A stretch of 40,451 nt of DNA from the NCBI GenBank assembly GCA_003021085.1, contig PXRE01000032.1, positions 1 through 40,451 of the forward strand, given 5' to 3'. Both the position numbers and the translations under genes were made by a program. Under the pieces are notes generated by a model. The model was not told the origin of the DNA, searched no databases, and was given only the letters and a program-made list of their open reading frames with translations. This document shows positions 1-7,528 of this stretch, piece after piece (positions within the stretch are counted from its first letter, which is position 1; each line of letters starts with the position of its first letter). This stretch comes from Halobacteriales archaeon QS_1_68_20. Lineage in GTDB: Archaea; Halobacteriota; Halobacteria; Halobacteriales; PXRE01.

Positions 1-1007
1 GCGGGCGGATGGACGTGGTCTACCCCGGATCGGACGGCTACGACCCCGACGACGGCGAACACCCCGTCCGTAGCCTCCCCTTTCCGTTCTACGAGGGGTT
101 CCGGCTCGGCACTCCCAGCGTCCCGGCGGCGGTCAACGACGTGGACCTGGTCCACGCGCACACGCCGTTCAGCATCGGTCTCGCCGGGATGCGACTGGCG
201 AACAATCTGAAGGTCCCCTTCGTCGCTTCGTACCACACGCCCACCGGCGAGTACACGGAGTACCTGGCGCCGACCGAACGGATCGCCTCGGGCCTCGAAC
301 GGGTGACCAGCGTCTACGAGCGGTGGTTCCTCGAACGGGCCGAGGCAATCGTCGCGCCCAGCGAGACCACCAGGCGCCACCTGGAGGAAGTCGTCGGCGT
401 CGACGGGCGCGTGGAGGTCATCCCCAACGGCGTCGACGTGGACTTCTTCGAACCGGTCGACCCCGGGGGGTTCCTCCGCCGGCACGACGTCGACCGCGAC
501 CGCCCCGTCGTCGGCTACACGGGTCGGCAGGGCTACGAGAAGCACCTCTCGGAGTTGCTGGAAGCCGTCGACGGCCTGGACGTGACGGTCCTGATGGGCG
601 GCGACGGCCCGGCCCACGAGGACCTCAGGGACCAGGCCCAGTCGATCGACGCCGACGTCCGCTTCCTGGGCTTTCTCGACCGGGAGGAACTGCCCGCGTT
701 CTACTCCGCTCTGGACACGTTCGCGTTCCCGAGTCCCATCGAGACCCAGGGACTCGTCGCGCTGGAGTCGGTGGCCTGCGGGACGCCGGTCGTCGGGTGT
801 GACGAGGGCGCACTCGCGAACACCATCGACCACGGCGAGACGGGGTACAACTACCCCAGCGGTGACCCCGAGGCGTTCCGTGACGCGATCCGGCGCGCGC
901 TCGCCGAAACGGAGTCGCTACGGGAGACGTGCCTGGACCGCAGGGAGGAGTTGACGGTCGACCGGTCGGTCCAGCGGTTGGCCGACCTCTACGAGTCGCT
1001 CCGTTAG
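1..1007 (+). CDS. Glycosyltransferase family 4 (5' end outside window)
   Basis: This is a GT-B retaining glycosyltransferase of the GT4 type, which transfers sugar from a nucleotide-sugar donor to lipid, polysaccharide or protein glycans. Counting from the ATG at 9, the acceptor half includes VDLVHAHTPF (residues 45-54) and VIPNGVDVDFFEP (138-149). The donor half has VVGYTGRQGYEKHLSEL and PSPIETQGLVALESVACGTP, which contains an E-x7-E pair (E245/E253), the family's donor-binding signature. The frame is open to the window edge, and the N-terminal Rossmann strand with its glycine-rich loop, normally some 40 residues further upstream, is absent. The ATG at 9 is therefore probably internal and the gene starts outside the window. 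Its stop overlaps the stop of the convergent gene by 3 nt. The acceptor cannot be told. Confidence 0.88.
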   Translation, partial: GRMDVVYPGSDGYDPDDGEHPVRSLPFPFYEGFRLGTPSVPAAVNDVDLVHAHTPFSIGLAGMRLANNLKVPFVASYHTPTGEYTEYLAPTERIASGLERVTSVYERWFLERAEAIVAPSETTRRHLEEVVGVDGRVEVIPNGVDVDFFEPVDPGGFLRRHDVDRDRPVVGYTGRQGYEKHLSELLEAVDGLDVTVLMGGDGPAHEDLRDQAQSIDADVRFLGFLDREELPAFYSALDTFAFPSPIETQGLVALESVACGTPVVGCDEGALANTIDHGETGYNYPSGDPEAFRDAIRRALAETESLRETCLDRREELTVDRSVQRLADLYESLR

Positions 1008-1384
1008 TCCTCGAGCGCTTCGGCGATCCGCTCGAGCGTCCGGTTGACGTCCCGCACCTCGTCGCGGAGTTGCCGGACCTCGCGGACCAGTTCCTCGTCG
1101 CCGACCTGCTGGCCGCCCTGGGGGCCGCCCGGGCCGCCGCCCATGCCGCCGGGGCCGCCGCCCATCATGCCGCCCATCATCTGCGCGAAGGGGTTGCCGC
1201 CCATGCCGCCGGGGCCGCCACCGCCGCCCATCATCTCTTCCATGCGCTCGCGGCGGTCGCCCTCCTCGCCCTCGCCTTCCTCGGCGCGGCGCTCTCGGAT
1301 CTCCTCGACGCGCTCGCGGAAACTCTTCTCCTCGTCGCCGCCGTCGTCGGCCGCTCCGTCGCCGTTGTCTTGATCCTCGGCCAT
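1004..1384 (-). CDS. Small Gly/Met-rich protein with coiled-coil C-terminus
   Basis: A 126-residue protein of unknown function. The first 45 residues are acidic and charged, with helical FRERVEEIRERRAEEGEGE. The middle (about 55-92) is a low-complexity Gly/Met/Pro run with repeated GGPGGMGG units. The last 35 residues (DEELVREVRQLRDEVRDV onward) form a predicted coiled coil with heptad leucines and valines, so the protein probably oligomerises. I chose the ATG at 1384 because AAAGCC TTTTCGG-like AT-rich sequence lies about 27 nt upstream; an in-frame upstream ATG at 1423 would overlap it. A 6-bp hairpin (1413-1427) lies just upstream. It is convergent with the glycosyltransferase. No catalytic motif is visible. 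Confidence 0.75.
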   Translation of the reverse strand: MAEDQDNGDGAADDGGDEEKSFRERVEEIRERRAEEGEGEEGDRRERMEEMMGGGGGPGGMGGNPFAQMMGGMMGGGPGGMGGGPGGPQGGQQVGDEELVREVRQLRDEVRDVNRTLERIAEALED

Positions 1385-1491
1385 GTCTCCGGATTTCCGC
1401 GCCGGCCCGAAAAGGCTTTTCAAGCCTGATCAACGGGTCCGGCCGACGGGCGTGGGACCCCGCCGAACCGGGGACGGCGTCGGGTCGACGC

Positions 1492-2256
1492 TCACGCGTC
1501 CCCGAACGACTCCAGGCTGGACTGGAGGTCGCGGTCGCTCGCACCGTCGACCAGTTCGTGACCGACGAGGTCCCGGACGTCGACCGCGTACACGCCGCTG
1601 TCGCACTCTAGCACGAGCACCCGGCCCTTCGTCCCGAGGACGGTCCCAGTGGCCAGCGTCTCCGCGACCGGGCGCGCACCCAGGTCGAGTCCGTAGTCGA
1701 ACGCGTACGTCTCCCGGACCTCGAAGTCCGCGAGCAGGGCCTGCCAGGCCGACTCGTCGACCGAGCGGTGGAGGCCGCTGATCTTCTCCGGAACCCGGAC
1801 GCGATCGGGAATCTCGGTGGCGTGTTCGGCCTCGATCTTCCGGGCGATTCGCCCGTCGGCGACGGTCCGGACGTGCGCGGCGCGGTCGGCCCCCTGCTCG
1901 CGGAGGCGGGTCTCCACGCGCCACGATTTGGTAACGCCCACCTTGAACGTGTCCGGGGCGAACGCCGCGAGGTAGATGGCGTGTTCTTCCCGGCAACTCT
2001 CCAGCGGCAGGTCACAGTCGCCGGTGCAACGAGCGCACGGCCACCTGCTCCGGTGGGCGTCACAGTAGGGTGCCGTCGATTGGTCACAGGGGACGTGGGC
2101 GTCGCCGTCGACGACCCCCGCGCATCGCCGGTCGCCCAGCGAGTACGCGAGTTCCCGGCCCGCAACCAGCGGTTCCCGTTCGACCGCACCGTCGGTCCCG
2201 ATCAGCAAGGCCGGGTCCGACCCGTCCGCACCCGTGTCGTATCCGACGACCTGCAC
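1492..2256 (-). CDS. DUF2797 family protein
   Basis: This 254-residue protein matches the haloarchaeal DUF2797 family, whose function is unknown. It starts FVQVVGYDTGADGSDPALL, then has a cysteine-rich zone (C-x-DQ, YCDAHRSRWPCARC, CTGDCDLPLESC) that probably binds zinc. A conserved block follows, IYLAAFAPDTFKVGVTKSWR with RLREQGAD, that resembles a GIY-YIG-like strand pair; I infer this resemblance and cannot prove it. I chose the GTG at 2256 over the ORF's ATG at 2388 because a TATA-like box (2281-2286) lies 27 nt upstream and the family begins at this VQVVGY segment. The upstream extension would run through promoter sequence and is low in acidic residues. Confidence 0.8.
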   Translation of the reverse strand: MQVVGYDTGADGSDPALLIGTDGAVEREPLVAGRELAYSLGDRRCAGVVDGDAHVPCDQSTAPYCDAHRSRWPCARCTGDCDLPLESCREEHAIYLAAFAPDTFKVGVTKSWRVETRLREQGADRAAHVRTVADGRIARKIEAEHATEIPDRVRVPEKISGLHRSVDESAWQALLADFEVRETYAFDYGLDLGARPVAETLATGTVLGTKGRVLVLECDSGVYAVDVRDLVGHELVDGASDRDLQSSLESFGDA

Positions 2257-2280
2257 GAACCGCCCTACCGGGCGCTGGCG

Positions 2281-2286
2281 CTTATG
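2281..2286 (-). promoter_or_regulatory. TATA-like box for the DUF2797 gene
   Basis: On the minus strand the sequence reads CATAAG, centred 27 nt before the GTG at 2256. That is the spacing for a haloarchaeal leaderless transcript, and it decides the start codon of this gene. Confidence 0.55.
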
Positions 2287-2395
2287 TGCTCCGGACGCGG
2301 ATCCGGCTGGATGATTAATTACAACTTTGACAAATGTGCGGAAACGATACCACTGTTTTCGTACATCTAGAGTTGTGATTCGTGTCAAAGGTAGA

Positions 2396-2428
2396 AAATT
2401 AAATATTAAATTCCAAAATATTTAATTT
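2396..2428 (+). promoter_or_regulatory. AT-rich inverted repeat overlapping the subtilase TATA box
   Basis: Two perfect 12-bp arms (AAATTAAATATT at 2396-2407 and its complement at 2417-2428) flank a 9-nt centre. The right arm contains TTTAATTT, which lies 25 to 32 nt before the ATG at 2453 and is the best TATA box. A dimeric regulator bound here would cover the TATA element, so this is a candidate repressor operator. The operator role is inference. Confidence 0.55.
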
Positions 2429-2452
2429 GGATGCGCTTCCCTATCCGGATGT

Positions 2453-3592
2453 ATGCCACGTACTAATGGCACGGTTTCACGGCGTGACGTGCTGAAACTG
2501 ACCGGTGGGTCCTTCGCGGCCGTCGCCGCCGGCGCGGCGGGGCAAGCCGTCGCGGAGTCGCCCGACCGGAAGATCATCGGGCTGACTGCCGACGCCGGAT
2601 TCGGCGTAGCCAGTCGGGGCGCCCGCGACGTCCACCGCGAGATCGACTTCGGGGAGATCGGCAAGGCAGTCGCCGGCAAGTTCTCCGACCAGGCGGTGGA
2701 GGCCCTGGAGAACAATCCCAACGTCCGGTACGTCGAGACCGACGGCCAGATGCAGGCGCTGGGCCACTACAACGACTACTACCCGTGGGGCATCAACCGG
2801 GTCGACGCCGACGTCGCCCACGACTACGGCTACGCCGGAAGCGGCGGCGACGTGGCCGTCGTCGACACCGGTATCGACGCCTACCACGGTGACCTGCAGG
2901 CCAACCTCGGCAACGGCGCCGACTTCACCGGCTCCGGGTCCTGGAACGACGACAACGGCCACGGGACCCACGTCGCCGGGACCGTCGGCGCCGTCCAGAA
3001 CGGGTCCGGCGTCATCGGCGTCGGCCACGAGATCACCCTCCACGCCGTCAAGGTGCTGGACTCCAACGGCGGTGGCTCCTACTCCGACATCGCGGACGGC
3101 ATCCGCTGGGCCGCCGACCAGGGCCACGACGCCATCAACCTGAGCCTCGGTGGTGGCTACTCCAGCGCCGTCCGGGACGCCGTCCGGCACGCCTACTACA
3201 ACCGCGGCGCACTCGTCGTCGCCGCCGCCGGCAACGACGGCTGCTACGACTGCGTCGGCTACCCGGCCGCCCACGACGAGGCCATCGCGGTCAGCGCCAT
3301 CAACCAGAACGACCGGCTGGCCAGCTTCTCGTCGTACGGCCCCGAGATCGAGCTGGCGGCCCCCGGCAAGGACGTCTGGTCGACCTGGCCCGGCGACGAC
3401 TACCGGCAGCTCGACGGCACCTCGATGGCGAGCCCGCACGTCGCCGGTGCCGGTGCCCACCTGATGACCGTCGGGTACAACAACACCGACGCCCGCTCGC
3501 GGCTCAACAACACGGCCGAGAACCTCGGCCTGGCCAGCTACGAACAGGGCAACGGTCTCGTCGACGTCGGGACCGCGCTCGGCCTCAACTAA
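2453..3592 (+). CDS. Secreted subtilisin-like serine protease (halolysin-like, S8)
   Basis: A 379-residue exported peptidase of family S8. A Tat signal leads (SRRDVLKLTGG at 9-19, then an Ala-rich core and AVA cleavage-like site near 34). An I9-type propeptide follows (about 40-100, VRYVETDGQMQ). The catalytic domain carries the full triad: D138 in VAVVDTGID, H170 in NGHGTHVAGT and S324 in GTSMASPHV, with oxyanion N261 in AAAGNDG. C264 and C267 may form a disulfide. It ends right after the S8 fold (GNGLVDVGTALGLN), without the C-terminal extension seen in many halolysins. The ATG has a TATA box about 28 nt upstream. It should fold in the cytoplasm and act outside the cell. A decayed copy and a BsuPI-like inhibitor gene follow it. 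Confidence 0.95.
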   Translation: MPRTNGTVSRRDVLKLTGGSFAAVAAGAAGQAVAESPDRKIIGLTADAGFGVASRGARDVHREIDFGEIGKAVAGKFSDQAVEALENNPNVRYVETDGQMQALGHYNDYYPWGINRVDADVAHDYGYAGSGGDVAVVDTGIDAYHGDLQANLGNGADFTGSGSWNDDNGHGTHVAGTVGAVQNGSGVIGVGHEITLHAVKVLDSNGGGSYSDIADGIRWAADQGHDAINLSLGGGYSSAVRDAVRHAYYNRGALVVAAAGNDGCYDCVGYPAAHDEAIAVSAINQNDRLASFSSYGPEIELAAPGKDVWSTWPGDDYRQLDGTSMASPHVAGAGAHLMTVGYNNTDARSRLNNTAENLGLASYEQGNGLVDVGTALGLN

Positions 3593-3642
3593 TAGCGCCG
3601 GGATAGGATTTCAAACAATTCTTCCGCTTTGAAGTAATTACT

Positions 3643-4469
3643 TTGATTATTGTTCTTGCTAGAGCTGACGCGAACTTCGGCGTCGCCAGCGACCGTGCGG
3701 AGTCGGTGTACAAGAAACCGGACTTCGGCCACGTCGGCAAGGCCTTCGTCAGTTGCCGGGGTAGCCCGAACGTCTGTCGAAAGGAGTGGGACGACGACAA
3801 CGACCACGGCACCCGCTGCGCGGGCATCGCCGACGCCATCGACAACACCGAGGGCGTCGTGGGCGTCTCGACGGAGGCAACGCTCCACGCCGTGAAGGTC
3901 CTCGACAAGTCGGGGTCGGGATCGTTCTCGGACGTTGCCGACGGTATCAGGTGGACCGCCGACCAGGGCTACGACGTCGGTAGCATGAGCCTCGGCGGTT
4001 CGTCTTCCTCGACCGTCAAGGACGCCTGCCAGTACGCCTGCGACAAGGGCGTGCTGCTGGTCGCCGCAGCGGGCAACGACGGTCCCTGCAGTGACTGTGT
4101 CTCCTACCCGGTGGCCTACCAGGAGGTCATCGCGGTGTCGGCGACCTCCTGCGACGACAGTCCGGCGGGTTTCTCATCGACGGGACGGGAGGTCGAACTC
4201 GCCGGCCCGGCGAGGACGTCTACTCGACCATCCCCGGGAGCTGCGACACCTTCAGCGGCACGTCGATGGCGTGTCCGCACGTCTCCGGCTCCGGGGGCCA
4301 GTTGATGGCCAACGGCTACACCAACGCGGAGGCCCGCCAGCGACTGAAGGACACGGCAGAGAACATCGGCCTCGGCTCCAACGAGCAGGGGAGCGACCTG
4401 CTGGACACGGCAGCGGCGCTTGGCCTGGACTCCAGCGACGACGGGACCGGCAACGGGCCGAACTGCTAG
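3643..4469 (+). pseudogene. Decayed tandem copy of the subtilase
   Basis: This stretch resembles the preceding subtilase but is broken in three ways. It has no Tat signal or start codon of its own; homology begins at DANFGVASDRAESVYKKPDF. An internal deletion joins the propeptide (GHVGKAFVSC) directly to EWDDDNDHGTRCAGIA, removing the catalytic-Asp region. A one-base loss near 4209, in ELAGP, then shifts the frame, so FSGTSMACPHVSGSG and the C-terminus are read in another frame to the TAG at 4467-4469. The His and Ser motifs survive, as do AAAGNDG and a C-x4-C. The copy is Cys-richer than the intact gene (CQYACDK, TSCDDS, NGPNC), so it probably came from a diverged paralogue rather than a recent duplication. 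Confidence 0.88.
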
Positions 4470-4537
4470 TCCGTCTACCGTCGTCCGTTTCTTTCCGAGG
4501 TAACAAGGATTATTGTCCAGTGGCGTGACGTTGGGAT

Positions 4538-4870
4538 ATGGTCTTGGTCGGCTCCCTGGACGTCGCGGTCAGCGGTGACGAAGTCGAGTTCACGTTCGAA
4601 GTTCGCAACGACGGCGACGACCCCGTCGAAGTCACGTTTCCCAACGCTTGCACGGTCGACGTCGCCGTCTTCGAGGACGACGCGGAGGTCTGGCGCTGGA
4701 GCGAGGGGCGCATGTTCGCCCAGATGATCCAGCAGGAGACGTTCAACCTGGGTGACGGGATGACCGAAACCCGCGTCTGGGAGTCCGCGCCCGCGGGCGA
4801 CTACGAGGCGGTCGCCACCCTGGAAGCCCGCGGACAGGACCTAGAGGCGGGCGCGACCTTCAGCGTGTGA
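4538..4870 (+). CDS. BsuPI-type intracellular proteinase inhibitor domain protein
   Basis: A 110-residue single-domain protein resembling BsuPI, the Bacillus intracellular inhibitor of subtilisin-type proteases, a beta-sandwich fold. Family-like blocks are VEFTFEVRNDGDDPVEVTF, VAVFEDDAEVWRWSEGRMF and the C-terminal APAGDYEAVATLEA. The usual SGQ of the strand turn is replaced by NACTVDV. There is no signal peptide, so it should stay in the cytoplasm. An AT-rich box (GGATTATT, around 4508-4515) lies about 27 nt before the ATG and suggests a leaderless mRNA. It lies directly behind the subtilase and its decayed copy, which makes protease control a reasonable idea, but many haloarchaeal proteins with this domain are untested. 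Its 3' end overlaps the convergent epimerase by 11 nt. Confidence 0.8.
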   Translation: MVLVGSLDVAVSGDEVEFTFEVRNDGDDPVEVTFPNACTVDVAVFEDDAEVWRWSEGRMFAQMIQQETFNLGDGMTETRVWESAPAGDYEAVATLEARGQDLEAGATFSV

Positions 4871-5792
4871 GGTCGACGAGCTCGCGGGCGGCCTTCCTGA
4901 CCGACTCGTCGCTGGTCAGCGACGGCTGCCAGCCCAGCGCCCGGAGCTTCTCCATGGACAGACGCATCTTCGGCACGTCGCCGGTCCAGCCCCGGTCGCC
5001 GCCGGTGTACTCGTAGTCCGGGTCCAGGCCCATCTCCTCGCTGACGACGTCCGCGATGCGGTCGACGGAGGTGGTCGTCCGCGTCCCGAGGTTGTAGACC
5101 GAAAGCGGTCCCTCGGCGTGCTCGACGACGTGGCACATCGCGTCGACGCACTCGGAGACGTGCATGTAGGACTTCTCCTGGCGGCCGTTGCCCAGGATGG
5201 TCAGCGACGTGGGGTCGTCCTGCAACTTCTCGACGAAGTCCGGGACGACGCCCGCGCCGAACCGCGGGCCGACGATGTTGGCGAACCGGAAGACCTTCAC
5301 GTCGAAGCCGTAGGAGTGAGCGAACACCGAGCAGAGGCTCTCCTCGGCCAGTTTCGTGGCGCCGTAGACGCTGATCGGCTCCAGGGGCGCGTAGTCCTCG
5401 GGGGTCGGCCGGGGCGCCTCGCCGTAGACGGTCGAGGAAGAGGTGTACGCGAGGTCGGTGACGTCGACCTCCCGCATCCGTTCGAGGACGTTGTGGGTCA
5501 TGCTGCTGTTGGCCTCGAACTGCTGGCGGGGGTCGTCGGTGTCGACGTACTTCTCGGCGGCCGCGAGGTGGAACACCCCGTCGAGGTCCGGGGTAATTAC
5601 CTCGGCGACTGCCTCGGGGTCGGTGAGGTCGGCCTCGACGAACTCCAAGCCGTCGGGGACGTTCTCGGGGGCGGCGTTCGAGAGGTCGTCTGCGACGACG
5701 ACCTGGTTGTCCTCGGCCAGTCGACTGGCCAGTGGGGCACCGATGAGTCCCGCCCCACCGGTGACGAGAAGGCGCTTTCCCTGCAGGTCCAT
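4860..5792 (-). CDS. NAD-dependent epimerase/dehydratase (extended SDR)
   Basis: A 310-residue extended short-chain dehydrogenase of the UDP-glucose 4-epimerase type, acting on a nucleotide sugar with NAD(P). The Rossmann motif GGAGLIG is at residues 12-18, the catalytic TSSSTVYG block at about 117-124, and the Y-x3-K pair is Y143/K147 in SVYGATKLAEE. RFANIVGPRFGAGVVPDFV and GRQEKSYMHVSECVDA match the substrate-binding half. I took the ATG at 5792 because MDLQGKRLLVTGG is the normal family start; the open frame further up is low-quality sequence overlapping the divergent gene. It may serve surface glycan synthesis with the GT4 at the window start, but nothing shows this directly. Confidence 0.88.
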   Translation of the reverse strand: MDLQGKRLLVTGGAGLIGAPLASRLAEDNQVVVADDLSNAAPENVPDGLEFVEADLTDPEAVAEVITPDLDGVFHLAAAEKYVDTDDPRQQFEANSSMTHNVLERMREVDVTDLAYTSSSTVYGEAPRPTPEDYAPLEPISVYGATKLAEESLCSVFAHSYGFDVKVFRFANIVGPRFGAGVVPDFVEKLQDDPTSLTILGNGRQEKSYMHVSECVDAMCHVVEHAEGPLSVYNLGTRTTTSVDRIADVVSEEMGLDPDYEYTGGDRGWTGDVPKMRLSMEKLRALGWQPSLTSDESVRKAARELVDLTR

Positions 5793-5892
5793 GCCGAGTC
5801 GGTCGGCCAGAACGGGCAAGTGCCTTCCGGTCGGGGCGCGGACCGTTGCCGGAACGGAAACGACGTAGTGTCCCGGCCGAGAACGGCCGTCC

Positions 5893-6264
5893 ATGGTCGA
5901 CCTCCGGATCACCGTCGACGGGCGCGAACTCCAGGCCTCCTGGGTCGACGACAACCCCGAAACCAGACGGGCGCTCCGCGATGCGCTCCCCGTCGAGGGC
6001 GAGGCCGCCCGCTGGGGTGACGAACTGTACTTCGACGTACCGGTGGACGAATCCCCCGTCGAGACCCGTGAAGCCGTTCCAGAAGGGGCCGTCGCCTACT
6101 GGCCCGCGGGGAACGCGCTGTGCCTGTTCTGGGGTCCGACGCCGGCGAGTCGGGACGACGAACCACGAGCCGCCGGGCCGGTCGCCGTGCTGGCCGAGAT
6201 CGCGGACATCTCGCCGCTCGCGGACTTGGACGGCAATGGGACGGTCAGGGTAGAAGAAGCCTGA
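5893..6264 (+). CDS. Cyclophilin-like fold protein (DUF369/Cyclophil_like)
   Basis: A 123-residue protein matching the archaeal and bacterial cyclophilin-like family typified by TM1367. Diagnostic blocks are NPETRRALRDALPVEG, ARWGDELYFDVPV and VAYWPAGNALCLFWGPTPAS. The fold is that of cyclophilin, but prolyl isomerase activity is not established for this family and the active-site arginine of true cyclophilins is not evident. No signal peptide or membrane segment is present. It is transcribed divergently from the epimerase, with 100 bp between the starts. Family assignment is firm and function is not. Confidence 0.85.
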   Translation: MVDLRITVDGRELQASWVDDNPETRRALRDALPVEGEAARWGDELYFDVPVDESPVETREAVPEGAVAYWPAGNALCLFWGPTPASRDDEPRAAGPVAVLAEIADISPLADLDGNGTVRVEEA

Positions 6265-6291
6265 CGCGTGCGCCGGGACGACTCGCTCGGG

Positions 6292-6838
6292 TCACCCTTC
6301 GGCGTCGCACGGGTCCGCGTCACCCGGCTCCGCGTCAGTGGATTCCACGTCGGTGGGTTCTACGTCAGTCGATTCGGACTCGGTCCGCTCGCGGCCGTCG
6401 AGTAGCGGGCGGACGGCGTCCAGTGCCGGCCCGGGTTCGACCTCTAGATCCTCGCCGTTCCAGCGGACGAGGTCTGCGTCCGCCAGTTTCGGGACCAGGA
6501 GGAGGGGACCGTCCGGCTCACCAACCGCGTGTTCCAGCGGACGAGGTCTGCGTCCGCCAGTTTCGGGCCAGCCGAGTTACGGCTGGGTGCTCAGGTGGGA
6601 GTTCCAGCGGACGAGGTCTGCGTCCGCCAGTTTCGGGAGGTGGACGTGGTACAGGCGAACCGACGGGTCGCTCCCGGCGTCGGTCACGTCCACGTCCTCC
6701 GGAAGCCGTACCGGTCCGCCCGACTCTCTCGCTCTCCACGAGCGCCGAGAGTACTCGACGGCGACACGGGTTTGCAAGTGCGTCGTACAGCAGGCCGGGA
6801 CGTTTCCCTTGCCCCGACGTCCGGTCGTGCTCCGTCAT
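6292..6838 (-). pseudogene. Broken haloarchaeal winged-helix regulator with internal repeat array
   Basis: Read on the minus strand, the gene starts MTEHDRTSGQGKRPGLLYDA and LANPCRRRVLSALVESE, a haloarchaeal winged-helix (DUF7344-like) opening. A shift in a GA-rich tract (6722-6737) breaks the frame. The next frame continues RESGGPVRLPEDVDV and SVRLYHVHLPKLADADLVRW, which is the recognition-helix/wing part. After this come two extra exact copies of the segment encoding PKLADADLVRWN, each preceded by unrelated DNA, with a TAA in the first inserted stretch. The last copy resumes the original frame as GEDLEVEPGPALDAVRPLL, then an acidic tail repeating TDVEP/TDVES to the TGA at 6292-6294. Removing the 144 bp of added sequence and repairing one indel restores a protein of about 133 residues. 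Family name is from memory of similar proteins. Confidence 0.8.
6457..6637. repeat. Three identical 37-bp direct repeats with 37- and 33-bp inserts
   Basis: Perfect copies lie at 6457-6493, 6531-6567 and 6601-6637, with no extra matching base on either side. The intervening sequences (6494-6530 and 6568-6600) are unlike each other. Each repeat carries a 7-bp inverted pair, GCGGACG and CGTCCGC, with a 7-nt centre. The second insert begins with its own hairpin, CCAGCCG-AGTTA-CGGCTGG (6568-6586). The repeat encodes the conserved PKLADADLVRWN of the host winged-helix gene, so one copy is ancestral gene sequence and two are additions. The geometry is CRISPR-like, but the origin is a protein-coding gene. 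Confidence 0.93.
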
Positions 6839-6973
6839 ACCGGGATCGACGTCCCTGCCGGCTAAAGCGCTTTTTCTCTGTAGTTACCGCCTGCAAAATT
6901 ACGGGAACCGGAGGTGTTTTTCCGCGATTGTTGCACTGCTGTCTGGGATCTGTCGAGAACGCGCCGGGGGTGA

Positions 6974-7447
6974 TCACTCGTCGGTCACGTCGGCCCCGAA
7001 GTGGTCGAACGGTTGCCGGAAGGTCCTGCGGACGTGTTCCGTCTGGATGACGTCCAGTCCCGCATCGACCAGGGCATCGTGGGTGGCCGCCATGTGGTCG
7101 GAGTCGGTCTCGACCGCCTCCACGAAGACGTTTTGCTCGCTGTCGAGCACCTCCAGTATCTCGACGACGCCGCTGATGTCCAGCACCCGTTCGGCGAGGT
7201 CGCCACGGTCCCCGGTCGGTGCCCGGCAGAGGTAGAGGACGTGGAGGTCGAAGCCGGCGGCGCCGTAGTTCACCTGGGGGTGGTACCCTTCGATGACTCC
7301 CGCGTCTTCCATGTCACCGATGCGGTCGCGGACGGTGCTGGGAGACACCCCTACCCGGTCGGCCATCTCCTCGATGGTCGCGTTCCGGGCGTCCTGCTGG
7401 AGGGCGTGGAGGATACCCCGGTCGACGTCGTCGAGTTCGTAGGCCAC
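6974..7447 (-). CDS. Lrp/AsnC family transcriptional regulator
   Basis: A 157-residue regulator. The N-terminal helix-turn-helix is ELDDVDRGILHALQQDARNA followed by ADRVGVSPSTVRDRIGDMED, typical of Lrp/AsnC. The C-terminal RAM-like sensor domain spans about 65-145. I chose the GTG at 7447 (VAYELDDVDRG) because this is where the family begins; the frame is open upstream but runs into the divergent aTrm56 gene. The two starts are 81 bp apart, so they may share regulation. The ligand cannot be inferred; relatives respond to amino acids or act as global regulators. Confidence 0.88.
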   Translation of the reverse strand: MAYELDDVDRGILHALQQDARNATIEEMADRVGVSPSTVRDRIGDMEDAGVIEGYHPQVNYGAAGFDLHVLYLCRAPTGDRGDLAERVLDISGVVEILEVLDSEQNVFVEAVETDSDHMAATHDALVDAGLDVIQTEHVRRTFRQPFDHFGADVTDE

Positions 7448-7528
7448 GGCGAGGCTAGTGGCCCGAGGCCGAACGCCCCTGCGACCGGTTCCGAAACGGA
7501 TTCCCGTCCGCGCCGATACGGGTCGGGT

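Noticed and set aside
1141..1220. GC-rich near-repeats of CCGCCGGGGCCGCC
   Set aside because: They are codon-level repeats for the Gly/Met/Pro-rich segment of the small coiled-coil protein.
6457..6637. Genuine CRISPR array (3 repeats, 2 spacers)
   Set aside because: The repeat encodes a conserved protein segment in the reading frame of the host gene, and no cas genes or leader are present nearby. I therefore list it as a repeat, not as a CRISPR.
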